Assembly (NCBI GenBank): GCA_050309795.1
Contig: JBNRMW010000009.1
Span: 1-33,061 of the forward strand
Direction: 5' to 3'
DNA from: JBNRMW01 sp050309795
GTDB lineage: Bacteria > Bacillota_I > Bacilli_A > Erysipelotrichales > Erysipelotrichaceae
Length of the DNA stretch: 33,061 nucleotides
Each line of letters starts with the position of its first letter. Within the stretch, counting starts at the first letter, position 1. The position numbers and the translations under genes were made by a program. Below, in pieces: positions 23,721 to 32,907 of this stretch. The notes beneath the pieces were generated by a model. It saw nothing but the letters and a program-made list of their open reading frames with translations, did not search any database and was not told the origin of the DNA.

Positions 23721-25865
23721 ATGAACAAACGCAGAAAAGGCTTGATCATTATCGTCCTTTTCTTTCTAACGTTAGCCATTATTGCGACTAACGTCTTTTT
23801 AGTATCCGTTCCTGGGGTACATATTTACACTCAAGAAAACCTCAAGGCTTATACCGAAAACTTAAACTATGTCGAAGACATTATTTATTCGCGTCGAGGT
23901 AATATTTACGATAATGAGGGCTCTGTGTTAGCAACCGATACCCAATCCTATAATTTAATCGCTTATTTAAGCACCAGCCGGATGAACGGCAACCGTCCTG
24001 CCCATGTGGTGGACAAAGCCGATACCGCCGCAAAGTTAGCACCAATCTTACAAATGGATGCTCAAGAAATTTTAGCTTACTTAAATAAGGACCTTTATCA
24101 AACCGAATTTGGCACCAAGGGCCGAAACCTAACCTTGAACCAAAAACGAGCCATTGAAAACTTAAAATTACCTGGCCTAGGCTTTGTTAACTCCTTTACA
24201 CGCGTGTATCCGAAAGGGAATTTAGCGTCTAATCTCTTAGGCTTAGCAACCTATAACGACGAATCGAAAATTACGATTGGTCGTTCTGGGGTAGAAGCAC
24301 TATATAACGACCTATTAGCCGGGACCAATGGCACCCAAATCGCTCAAAAAGATAAATATGGATTCATCATCGATCAAGACACCGTCACCATCGATGCTGC
24401 GGATGATGGCAACGATGTGTATTTAACCATCGATCAATCCATGCAAGAAAGTTTAGAAGCCAGCTTTAAAATCACAGAAGAAGAAGTTGGAGCAACCCTC
24501 GCTTTCGGTGCCATTATGGAAATTAAAACGGGAAAAATCCTAGCTATTGGTCAGTCGCCGGCGCTTGATTTAAAAAATCCAACCGATAATTACTTTAATT
24601 ATGCGGTTCAAGGCAGTTTTGAACCTGGATCAACAATGAAAGCTTTTTCTTATGCCGCATATATCGATCAAGGCCTCTACGATGAAGAACGACTCGTCGA
24701 TACCCGTGTCTTTTATGTGGGCAGTGACAATGGCGTGCTCTATCAGTCCGATGTGCCAACCCGTCATGGAACCGTCACCAATGCCGGATCGCGCGACTAT
24801 GGAAAACGTACCCTGGATTGGTCGTTTCCAATGTCTTTAAACGTAGTTACGTCGATGATGGTCGATGAAATGGGGGCCGAATCTTATTTACAATACCTAA
24901 AAGATTTTGGTTTTCTTTCTTCGGTTGATACCGACCGCTTAGAAAATCCGGCGGGTCGTATTGCATATAAATATCCATTAGAACAAATTAATACTTCCTT
25001 TGGTCAAGCCATTACCGTGTCGACGCTGCAGATGTTACAGGCGTATTCTGCGATTTTATCGGATGGCACGATGGTGAAACCGTATATTATTGATCACATT
25101 ATTGATCCTGAAACCCAAGAGTTGGTCTATGAAGGACAAACCACCATTGTTGGTAATCCAATCAAACCAACCACAGCAAAGAAAATGCAAGAATTAATGT
25201 ATGACCTCGTTCATGGACCTTATCACTATGGAAACTATGCGACCGAAAATGTAGAAATCATGGCCAAAACGGGAACAGCTCAAGTCGCTACCGCTTCGGG
25301 TGAATATAGTAAAGACGAAACCTTCCATAATGTCATGATTGGTTTACCAGCGGATAATCCTCAATACATGTTTTTCTATGGTTATAAGGCCCCATCGGGT
25401 AATGCCCGTGCCTACGATACCCGGGAAGCCCATCGGAATCTCGTGGATGCGATTACGATTCGTTATTTAAGAAATCAAAACCAAGACGACCAAAAAGATC
25501 ATAATAACGACATTCGGGAAATATTACTTCCTCAATTAACTAATCACACAATGAATTATGTCAATCAAAAAGTCGAAGATTTGGATTTAAATATTGTTAA
25601 AATAGGTCATGGCGATCAAGTGTTGGCCCAATTACCATTAGGCAATACGACGATGCTCAATAATCAAGTTGTTTTTATTAAAATGGCACAAGACGACCTA
25701 ACTATGATAAACTTACAAGCGATGAGTCGAAAAGATGTTTCAAATTTCGCCCAACTCACGGGTTTAGAACTAGAAATTGAAGGGCAGGGCACCGTCACTG
25801 CGCAATCAATTGAGGTTGGACAACCTATTCAAGCCGGCGATCGACTCAAAGTTATTTTAGAATAA
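23721..25865 (+). CDS. pbpB: Class B penicillin-binding protein with PASTA-like tail (PBP2b/2x type)
   Basis: A 714-residue septal transpeptidase. It has a short cytoplasmic N-terminus, a membrane anchor (about 7-30), a dimerisation/pedestal domain with RRGNIYD (58-64), and a transpeptidase domain from about 255 to 580. Active-site motifs are STMK (304-307, nucleophile S304), SLN (372-374) and KTGT (516-519). Residues about 605-714 read as two PASTA-type modules (VLAQLPLGNTT and MSRKDVSNFAQLTGLELEIEGQG), as in PBP2x. It cross-links septal peptidoglycan with FtsW. The ATG lies two bases after the ftsL stop, and mraY follows after 12 bases. Confidence 0.93.
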   Translation: MNKRRKGLIIIVLFFLTLAIIATNVFLVSVPGVHIYTQENLKAYTENLNYVEDIIYSRRGNIYDNEGSVLATDTQSYNLIAYLSTSRMNGNRPAHVVDKADTAAKLAPILQMDAQEILAYLNKDLYQTEFGTKGRNLTLNQKRAIENLKLPGLGFVNSFTRVYPKGNLASNLLGLATYNDESKITIGRSGVEALYNDLLAGTNGTQIAQKDKYGFIIDQDTVTIDAADDGNDVYLTIDQSMQESLEASFKITEEEVGATLAFGAIMEIKTGKILAIGQSPALDLKNPTDNYFNYAVQGSFEPGSTMKAFSYAAYIDQGLYDEERLVDTRVFYVGSDNGVLYQSDVPTRHGTVTNAGSRDYGKRTLDWSFPMSLNVVTSMMVDEMGAESYLQYLKDFGFLSSVDTDRLENPAGRIAYKYPLEQINTSFGQAITVSTLQMLQAYSAILSDGTMVKPYIIDHIIDPETQELVYEGQTTIVGNPIKPTTAKKMQELMYDLVHGPYHYGNYATENVEIMAKTGTAQVATASGEYSKDETFHNVMIGLPADNPQYMFFYGYKAPSGNARAYDTREAHRNLVDAITIRYLRNQNQDDQKDHNNDIREILLPQLTNHTMNYVNQKVEDLDLNIVKIGHGDQVLAQLPLGNTTMLNNQVVFIKMAQDDLTMINLQAMSRKDVSNFAQLTGLELEIEGQGTVTAQSIEVGQPIQAGDRLKVILE

Positions 25866-25877
25866 GGAGTTACGTCA

Positions 25878-26870
25878 ATGTCGCCAATCGTTCTTACTGT
25901 TTTAGCCATGATGATTAGCTTTAGTCTGGCTGTTTTCACATATCCAAAAGTTATTCCCTATTTTCGGTCTTTAAAAGTGAATCAATCCGTGTCCGAATAC
26001 GCTTTAGATGCCTTTAAGGACAAACCCGTTACCCCGACTTTGGGTGGAACGGTCTTTGTGGCTGTTTCCCTTCTGGTCTCCCTGGTTGGGTATGTCCTCG
26101 TTCATCATTTTTGGCGATATACGTGGCGGGTTGATCATTTTTGGTTAGTTTTCGCAGCGTATGAGGGTTATTCGTTGATTGGTTTATGGGACGATTATAA
26201 AATTATTAAAGAAGGCAAAAACGATGGTTTAAGCCCTTGGCTCAAAGCTGGGCTGCAGCTGGTTTTAGCGATCATTTTCTTTTATATTTATCAAGAGGCG
26301 GGAAATCCCTTAGTTTTGAATTTTCCAATTATTAATCAAGCCCTACCTTTGGGTTTTTTATACATTTTATTGATTTTAGTCATGTTTGTCGGTAGTAGTA
26401 ATGCCGTGAACATCACCGATGGCATGGATGGCTTAGCTGGTGGTACCTCGATGATTGCTTTGGTGCCGTTCATGATTTTTGCGCATTCCCAACAATCGTA
26501 TTTGTTATTAATTCTCTTAGGCTCGATTTTAGGATCGTTGGCGGGCTTTCTCCTGTTTAACCATAAACCGGCCAAAATCTTTATGGGCGACTGTGGTTCC
26601 TTAGGTTTAGGCGGGATGTTTGCGGCATTGGCTTTAGTTTTGAGCAAAGAAATCATTCTCATTATTGTTGGTGGTGTCTTTGTTTGGGAAACGATGACTG
26701 TCATTTTACAAATATTAGCGGTTAAGACGATTAAAAAACGGATTTTCAAATACACACCAATTCATTATTCCTTCATTATCTCGGGCTGGCGTGAACAAGC
26801 GGTCGTACTGATGTTTTATCTTGTCGGATTTATCTGTGCCTTACTTGGCCTTTGGTTGGGCTTTTTATGA
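25878..26870 (+). CDS. mraY: MraY, phospho-MurNAc-pentapeptide transferase
   Basis: A 330-residue polytopic membrane enzyme that makes lipid I from UDP-MurNAc-pentapeptide and undecaprenyl phosphate. TPTLGG (52-57) and GLWDDYKII (102-110) carry the conserved D105-D106; NITDGMDGLAGG (178-189) with D181 and D184, and FMGDCGSLGLGG (235-246), are classic. About ten transmembrane segments are apparent. TAAGGAG at 25863-25869 supports the start. The stop overlaps murD by ATGA. Together with murD and MurJ it supplies lipid II. Confidence 0.96.
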   Translation: MSPIVLTVLAMMISFSLAVFTYPKVIPYFRSLKVNQSVSEYALDAFKDKPVTPTLGGTVFVAVSLLVSLVGYVLVHHFWRYTWRVDHFWLVFAAYEGYSLIGLWDDYKIIKEGKNDGLSPWLKAGLQLVLAIIFFYIYQEAGNPLVLNFPIINQALPLGFLYILLILVMFVGSSNAVNITDGMDGLAGGTSMIALVPFMIFAHSQQSYLLLILLGSILGSLAGFLLFNHKPAKIFMGDCGSLGLGGMFAALALVLSKEIILIIVGGVFVWETMTVILQILAVKTIKKRIFKYTPIHYSFIISGWREQAVVLMFYLVGFICALLGLWLGFL

Positions 26871-28177
26871 AACGAGCCCTTGTTTTAGGTGGCTCGAAGT
26901 CGGGCAATGCGGTTGTCAAGCTTTTGTTAGCTCAAGGATACCAAATCATTTGGGCAGATGATGGCGAGATTAAAGTCGACCAAGATCTTGATGTTTCCAA
27001 TATTACATTTTATCAACATGGTATAAATATGGAATTAGGGGAGTTGAAGGTGGATATCGTGGTAAAAAATCCAGCGATTCCCGAAAGTCACCCCGTCGTC
27101 ACCTATTTAGCGGAGCGGTATTTTATTTATACTGAAAGCGATCTGGCTTTTTTGTATTCCAAAAACTTTAAATATGGTGCCATTACCGGTACTAATGGAA
27201 AAACAACCACGACGGCGTTATTAGACCACCTCTTAGAAGGGGGCGAACTGCCTCATCAAGCCTGCGGAAACATTGGGTTACCGCTCAGTGAAATGGCTTA
27301 TCGTTGGGGACAACAACCAGCGAACATCGCTTTAGAACTATCTAGTTTTCAAATCGATGGCTTATTGTTTTTTAAACCTAAAGTAGCTACCATCTTAAAC
27401 TTAGCACCGGATCATTTAGATCGATATTATTATGCCGAAAATTATTATGATTCGAAATTTAAGCTTCTTAAAAATATGGACCGTGAAGACATCTTTTTAA
27501 GAAACATAGATGACCCCGAAATTATGCAACGAGCTCGCTATTTAAACTGTCAAGTGATTGATTTTTCGCTAAAGGAAAAAGCGGATGTCTATATTCAAGC
27601 CAATATGGCTTTTTACAAAGATCAATTTCTCTTCTCTATAGATGATTTACCCGTTAAAGGTCCACATAATGTACAAAACGCCTTGGTCGCCAGCATGATG
27701 GCCCTCATTCTAGGCGTACCATTAGACCAAGTCCAAGCCCGACTCAAAACCTTTGAAGCTGTGAAACATCGCCTCCAGCCCGTTAAAACGGTCTTAGGGC
27801 GCCAGTTTATCAACGATTCTAAAGCGACCAATCCCGAAGCGACGATGGTAGCCTTAGACAGCTTTGAGCAACCCGTTATTTTATTAATGGGTGGTTATGA
27901 CAAACAACTTGGTTTTGAGCAGCTCTTACCATACGAACCTAAAATGAAAGAAGTGATTCTCTTTGGTGAAACAAAAGAAAAACTCAAAGCGCTCTTTCCA
28001 AAGGGACATGTGGTGGAAAATGTAGAAGAAGCGATGTCCTTAGCAATACAAATCTCTCAAGAAGGGGATATTGTTTTACTATCTCCAGCCTGTGCTAGTT
28101 TTGACCAGTATAAGAGCTTTGAAGAACGTGGGGATCATTTTGTCGCATTGGTGGAAAAACTTACACCGTTTATTTAA
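26867..28177 (+). CDS. murD: MurD, UDP-MurNAc-L-alanine:D-glutamate ligase
   Basis: A 436-residue cytoplasmic ATP-dependent Mur ligase that adds D-Glu to UDP-MurNAc-L-Ala. The N-terminal UDP-binding domain starts VLGGSKSG (6-13). The ATP loop is GTNGKTT (108-114), followed by GNIGLPL (134-140) and ELSSFQ. LAPDHLDRY marks the central domain and NDSKATNPEAT the start of the C-terminal one. I start at the ATG at 26867, which overlaps the mraY stop by four bases; an upstream TTG would add five residues without a ribosome binding site. It is the last gene of this shortened cluster: murG, ftsW, ftsA and ftsZ do not follow. Confidence 0.95.
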   Translation: MKRALVLGGSKSGNAVVKLLLAQGYQIIWADDGEIKVDQDLDVSNITFYQHGINMELGELKVDIVVKNPAIPESHPVVTYLAERYFIYTESDLAFLYSKNFKYGAITGTNGKTTTTALLDHLLEGGELPHQACGNIGLPLSEMAYRWGQQPANIALELSSFQIDGLLFFKPKVATILNLAPDHLDRYYYAENYYDSKFKLLKNMDREDIFLRNIDDPEIMQRARYLNCQVIDFSLKEKADVYIQANMAFYKDQFLFSIDDLPVKGPHNVQNALVASMMALILGVPLDQVQARLKTFEAVKHRLQPVKTVLGRQFINDSKATNPEATMVALDSFEQPVILLMGGYDKQLGFEQLLPYEPKMKEVILFGETKEKLKALFPKGHVVENVEEAMSLAIQISQEGDIVLLSPACASFDQYKSFEERGDHFVALVEKLTPFI

Positions 28178-28554
28178 GTTTAGAGTATAAATTTAGAATG
28201 TGAAATTCATGACTTAGAAAAAGTAATGAAAATAAGAACAGCCTTTTTAAATTGGCTTGTACTTATAACGAGAAATTATTATTATTTAATCATTAATATA
28301 TTTAAAAGACGCATGAAAGCTAGTGTCAATTGTCATAGTATAGAAATATAATCAGGTTATAGCGAAAATTTACGCGTTGCTTCTTTTGAATAAATATGAG
28401 TTTAATTGATCGTTAACTTTTTTAAATAAATTTACCCAATTAAGGAAAAAACATAATAAAAAATTCTTAAATTAAAAAACATCCGTATAGCCATTGAAAA
28501 ATGGTTTGTTTCTGTTGTTTTATAGCATCCATGCTTTATGCTAAAATAAACTAC
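28178..28554. other. AT-rich gap between murD and recJ
   Basis: No supported gene. A small hairpin AGCC...GGCT at about 28242-28257 and another, CCATT-GAAA-AATGG at 28491-28504 followed by T-rich sequence, could act as weak terminators. The recJ promoter occupies the right end. No RNA gene is recognisable. Confidence 0.5.
28539..28547 (+). promoter_or_regulatory. Extended -10 promoter of recJ
   Basis: TG at 28539-28540, C, then TAAAAT at 28542-28547. Transcription should start at about 28554-28555, which coincides with the A of the recJ ATG, implying a leaderless message. Confidence 0.6.
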
Positions 28555-30144
28555 ATGAAACTAAAATATATAACAAACGACACGTTACACCCAGAACTGG
28601 AAAAGGCCAATCCCTTAGTCCAAAAGCTGATCAATCCCATTGTTAATCCAAATCAATCGTTAGAAGAGCTGAAAAACACGCCTCATAAACGTTGTGAGGA
28701 CATGGTTTTACGTCAAGCGGTCGCTTTCATGCAGGACATCTCCATGAAAGGTTTAAAGACCATGATTGTTGGGGACTATGATTGTGATGGTATTTGCTCC
28801 ACGACGATGCTGGTCCGCTTATGCGACAAGCTGCAGATGGCGTATGGCTACTATATTCCCAACCGCATCGAAGAAGGGTATGGTTTACAGCCTAGCTTAG
28901 TTCAAGACATAGCTGATAAGGATTACCAAGTTCTAATCACTGTCGATAATGGTGTGAAAGCCCAGCCGGCTTTGGAATTAGCCCAACGCTTAGGTTTACG
29001 GGTTATGGTTATCGATCACCATCAACTTCAACAAGAAGTACTTTGTGAAGTTCTCTATCACACCGATTTACTGAGCACCTGGTTTCAAAACCAATGCGCC
29101 AGTGGGCTTTTGGCCACTCTGATGGATGCGATGGACGTACTAGACGACTATGATCTCGCGTTAGCTGCTATTGGAACGATTGGTGATATGATGCACCTGA
29201 GTCAACATAACCGTTATCTCGTTCAAGCTGGCATCAAACAATTGAATCAACATCGTTATCCAGCCATTGATTTCTTATTAAAACGTTCGGTCAAAGCCTA
29301 TGATGCTAGCGTCGTGAGTTTTAATATTGTGCCCGTCTTAAATGCGGTGGGGCGTTTAAACGATCCGACCGTTAAAATATATCAAATGGTCGCTTATTTA
29401 GTTGAACCAAATCAAAAAGGTTTAAAAGAAAATGCAAGCATCATTAAATCCATAAATGAAAAACGTAAACAACTAACCCAAAAACATTTAAAACAAGCGG
29501 AGCAACTCTTAGCGGATGAGCAAAATATCCAAATACTTATGGCGGATGGTTTCCATGAAGGCATCATTGGGATTGTGGCGGGTCATCTAGCCAATCGGCT
29601 CCAAGTTCCAGTTATGGTCGGAACTGAAAATCAAGGACTGTATAAGTTTTCTGTACGCAGTCCGTTCATGGATATTTATGCGGTTTTAGAAACGTATTCT
29701 GTTCGCTATTTTGAAGCTTTTGGGGGCCATGAGAAGGCGTGTGCTTTTTCCATAAAACCTGAAAACTTTGAAGCGTTTAAAGCGGAGTTATTAGCTGAGT
29801 TTCAAACCCTTGAAATCAGTGAACCGGTACAGGAAGTGATTCAATTAGAAACAAAAGATTTGAAAATAGAATACTATGACCAACTCTTACAATACGAACC
29901 CTTTGGACAAGGCTTTCCCCGCTTTCCAGTAGTTATCGATGGGCATTTACTCAAGGGATTTCCCATTAAAGATATTGGACGTAAATGGACAATTCAAGAT
30001 AGCCAGGATTTAACCGAAGTGGTGACCTTTGGTGTGGACAAAAATCTCGACATTAGTCATACGAGTGTCCAAATCGTTGGGGACTTACAGAAAACGTATA
30101 ACCAACAAAAGCTCAGTTTGTTAGCCACGAAGATTCTGATTTAA
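28555..30144 (+). CDS. recJ: RecJ single-strand-specific 5'-3' exonuclease (short form)
   Basis: A 529-residue DHH-DHHA1 phosphoesterase that degrades single-stranded DNA in recombination and repair. Metal-binding motifs visible are GDYDCDG (73-79; D74, D76, D78), TVDNG (129-133; D131), IDHHQ (153-157; D154-H155-H156) and GTIGDMMHL with D211. The DHHA1 part has GIVAGHLANRL (339-349), SVRSP and GGHEKA (390-395). It is close to E. coli RecJ in size but shorter than B. subtilis RecJ. I use the ATG at 28555 because homology-like sequence begins there; no ribosome binding site precedes it or the in-frame ATG at 28531. Confidence 0.9.
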   Translation: MKLKYITNDTLHPELEKANPLVQKLINPIVNPNQSLEELKNTPHKRCEDMVLRQAVAFMQDISMKGLKTMIVGDYDCDGICSTTMLVRLCDKLQMAYGYYIPNRIEEGYGLQPSLVQDIADKDYQVLITVDNGVKAQPALELAQRLGLRVMVIDHHQLQQEVLCEVLYHTDLLSTWFQNQCASGLLATLMDAMDVLDDYDLALAAIGTIGDMMHLSQHNRYLVQAGIKQLNQHRYPAIDFLLKRSVKAYDASVVSFNIVPVLNAVGRLNDPTVKIYQMVAYLVEPNQKGLKENASIIKSINEKRKQLTQKHLKQAEQLLADEQNIQILMADGFHEGIIGIVAGHLANRLQVPVMVGTENQGLYKFSVRSPFMDIYAVLETYSVRYFEAFGGHEKACAFSIKPENFEAFKAELLAEFQTLEISEPVQEVIQLETKDLKIEYYDQLLQYEPFGQGFPRFPVVIDGHLLKGFPIKDIGRKWTIQDSQDLTEVVTFGVDKNLDISHTSVQIVGDLQKTYNQQKLSLLATKILI

Positions 30145-30147
30145 GTA

Positions 30148-30156
30148 TGCTATAAT
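30148..30156 (+). promoter_or_regulatory. Extended -10 promoter of apt-rel
   Basis: TG at 30148-30149, C, then TATAAT at 30151-30156, beginning four bases past the recJ stop and lacking a recognisable -35. It gives apt and rel a start independent of recJ. Confidence 0.75.
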
Positions 30157-30180
30157 ACACCTGTTATCGGAGGAATAGAA

Positions 30181-30696
30181 ATGAATTTGTATGACAAAAT
30201 AGCAAGCATCCCAGATTATCCCATCGAAGGGGTCTTATTTCGGGATATAACCCCATTAATGAACGATGGCGAAGCGTTTCGGAAAGCCGTGAATTTAATG
30301 ATTGATTTCGCCAAAGAAATGGAAGCTGAAGTGGTCGTTGGACCAGAATCCCGAGGATTCATTTTCGGATGTCCCGTCGCGTACGATATGGGCATCGGTT
30401 TTGTACCGGTTCGTAAACCAGGAAAACTCCCACGCGAAACGGTTGCCTATAGCTATGATTTAGAATATGGATCCAACGAATTACATATCCATGCGGATGC
30501 GATCAAACCAGGTCAAAAAGTCATCATCATCGATGATTTACTCGCAACCGGAGGTACGGTTGAAGCGACGGTGAAACTGGTCGAGTCGATTGGTGGGGAA
30601 GTCGTTGGCTGTGCGTTCTTAATTGAACTTTTAGATTTGAAAGGGCGCGAAAAACTCGGCGATTTACCTATTTTATCCATTCTTTCCTACGAATAG
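30181..30696 (+). CDS. apt: Adenine phosphoribosyltransferase Apt
   Basis: A 171-residue purine-salvage enzyme converting adenine and PRPP to AMP. It shows PDYPIEGVLFRDITPLM (11-27), GPESRGFIFG (54-63), VRKPGKLP (77-84) and the PRPP loop VIIIDDLLATGGT (114-126). CGGAGGA at about 30168-30174 supports the ATG. It shares an operon with rel 12 bases downstream, an arrangement common in Bacillota. Confidence 0.97.
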   Translation: MNLYDKIASIPDYPIEGVLFRDITPLMNDGEAFRKAVNLMIDFAKEMEAEVVVGPESRGFIFGCPVAYDMGIGFVPVRKPGKLPRETVAYSYDLEYGSNELHIHADAIKPGQKVIIIDDLLATGGTVEATVKLVESIGGEVVGCAFLIELLDLKGREKLGDLPILSILSYE

Positions 30697-30708
30697 AAAA
30701 GAGGTTGT

Positions 30709-32907
30709 ATGGCGCGTTATAAGTCGTATACAGACGCGGACTTTTTAAAACAAGTTCGTTCATACATCACCAACCAAGACGATTTGGATGATATCCAAAA
30801 AGCCTTGGCTTTTGCGCATGAAAAACACGCCCCTCAAAAACGAAAATCCGGTGAACCCTATATGGTTCATTTGGTTAATGTTGCCTATATCTTAGCCACC
30901 ATGCATGTCTCGCCAGTCACTTTACAAGCGGGCTTACTGCACGATACGGTGGAAGATACCGATGCGACTTTGGCCGAACTGAGCGAGAAATTCTCCCCAG
31001 AAATTGCGGGACTAGTCGACTCGGTCACCAAGATTGGGAATATTCAATTCAAAGACGAAAAAGAATACTTAGCCGAAAACCATCGAAAAATCTTTATTGC
31101 GATGGCCAAAGATGTTCGGGTTATCTTTATTAAACTCGTCGACCGCTTACATAATATGCGGACCTTAGAATTTCATACCATTGAAAAACAACAAAAAATA
31201 GCTAACGAGACCCTATCGGTCTATGCGCCAATTGCGCATCGTTTAGGACTGAATGAAATCAAGAATGAACTAGAAGATATATCCTTCTTTTACTTGCATC
31301 CAGAAAGCTATTATGAAGTCGTCAAAATGGTCGACCAACGTAAAGCCGAACGCGACAGCCAAGTCGAAATGATGATTGGGGATATAGAAGTTTTATTAGA
31401 CCAACACCAAATCCCGCATCGGGTTTTTGGCCGCTCCAAACATCTATATTCCATTTATAAAAAAATGATTACCAAAGCCAAACGCTTTGATGAAATCCTC
31501 GATCTCTTAGCCATCCGCATCATCACCGATGATGAGGTACGTTGCTATGAGATCTTAGGCTATATTCATGCCAAGTATCGACCAATTCCTGGTCGGCTTA
31601 AAGATTATATTGCCATGCCGAAAATGAACTTATATCAATCGCTGCACACGACCATCGTTGGGGAAGGTGGAAATATTTTTGAAGTTCAAATCCGCACCGA
31701 AGAAATGGACATGATTGCCGAAAAAGGGATTGCGGCACACTGGCGCTATAAAGAAGGCGCCTCCAGTTCAGCCAAGAAAGACCAACAAGAAATTGAAGAA
31801 AAACTCGCCCTCTTTAGAGACCTTGAAGTCTTAACCGAAGGTGGTAATACCTCGGCTCAAGAGTATATGGAAGTCTTACAGCGCGATATCTTTGAAGCCA
31901 ATGTCTATGTCATGACCCCAAAGGGCCGAGTAATCGACTTACCAGCGGGAGCAACGCCAATTGATTTTGCGTATCGTATTCATACCGAGGTAGGCCATAG
32001 CACCGTTGGTTCTTTAGTCAATGGCACTTTAGTTCCTTTGAATACCGAACTCAAAACCGGGGACGTTGTCCAAATAAAAACAAATAAAAACAATCCAGAA
32101 CCAAGTTCCGATTGGCTCAATTTTGTGAAAACCAATCATGCCCGTAATAAAATCCGTGCGTTTTTACAAAAGAAAGAAGCCGAAAACCGTAAGGATGTCA
32201 TCTCCAAAGGCGAGCACATGTATAAACAAGAATTAAAGGCACGGGAACTTGACGAAAAAGAATGGATGGTCAAAAGTAAACTTGAACCCATTTACCAGAG
32301 TTTTAATCTGAAATCAATGGATGAATTCTTTTACGCGATAGCCGTTAAAAGCTTAACCCTGTCGGCCGTTTTTGAAAAAATAAATGCCCAACGGGGACAT
32401 AGCAGTGTCTTCGACATTTCCTCCTTATTTAAGCAAAAACAACGGACACCACGAACCGTTTCTAAATCCGGGGTCATCGTTCAAGGCATCGATACGATGA
32501 TGGTCTCCTTAGCAGGCTGTTGTTCACCCGTCCCTGGCGATGAAATTATCGGGTATATTTCCAAAGGGAAAGGGGTAAAAGTGCACCGCACCGACTGCCC
32601 AAATATTATAAATGAAAAAGCACGGCTTATTTCTGTGCAGTGGGATGATCAATCAACGATTACCAACTATGAAGTACCGTTGAAAATCAAAGCCTTTGAT
32701 CGCCAATTCTTACTAACCGATGTGGTAACCGTCACTTCCCAAAATAAGATGACCATCGTTGAAGTTAACGCGTTTGTGGACGAAGATAAAATCCACTCCA
32801 CCATCAACATTCGCGTCTTAGTCAAAGATGCTCAACATTTGAGAACGTATATTTCAAATCTGTTAAAAGTCGATACAGTCATTTCCGTTGAACGGGATAT
32901 CTTGTAA
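30709..32907 (+). CDS. rel: Bifunctional (p)ppGpp synthetase/hydrolase Rel
   Basis: A 732-residue RelA/SpoT homologue controlling the stringent response. The HD hydrolase domain has H54, H78-D79 in LLHDTVEDTDA and D145 in VDRLHN, all intact, so hydrolysis is expected. The synthetase domain (about 235-345) has FGRSKHLYSIYKKM, DYIAMPKMNLYQSLHTT and FEVQIRT. A TGS domain (about 394-455), a Cys-containing region (AGCCSPVPGDEI, GKGVKVHRTDCPN) and a C-terminal ACT domain (about 655-732) follow. AAAAGAGG at 30697-30704 precedes the ATG. The 154 bases after its stop hold no further gene. Confidence 0.96.
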   Translation: MARYKSYTDADFLKQVRSYITNQDDLDDIQKALAFAHEKHAPQKRKSGEPYMVHLVNVAYILATMHVSPVTLQAGLLHDTVEDTDATLAELSEKFSPEIAGLVDSVTKIGNIQFKDEKEYLAENHRKIFIAMAKDVRVIFIKLVDRLHNMRTLEFHTIEKQQKIANETLSVYAPIAHRLGLNEIKNELEDISFFYLHPESYYEVVKMVDQRKAERDSQVEMMIGDIEVLLDQHQIPHRVFGRSKHLYSIYKKMITKAKRFDEILDLLAIRIITDDEVRCYEILGYIHAKYRPIPGRLKDYIAMPKMNLYQSLHTTIVGEGGNIFEVQIRTEEMDMIAEKGIAAHWRYKEGASSSAKKDQQEIEEKLALFRDLEVLTEGGNTSAQEYMEVLQRDIFEANVYVMTPKGRVIDLPAGATPIDFAYRIHTEVGHSTVGSLVNGTLVPLNTELKTGDVVQIKTNKNNPEPSSDWLNFVKTNHARNKIRAFLQKKEAENRKDVISKGEHMYKQELKARELDEKEWMVKSKLEPIYQSFNLKSMDEFFYAIAVKSLTLSAVFEKINAQRGHSSVFDISSLFKQKQRTPRTVSKSGVIVQGIDTMMVSLAGCCSPVPGDEIIGYISKGKGVKVHRTDCPNIINEKARLISVQWDDQSTITNYEVPLKIKAFDRQFLLTDVVTVTSQNKMTIVEVNAFVDEDKIHSTINIRVLVKDAQHLRTYISNLLKVDTVISVERDIL

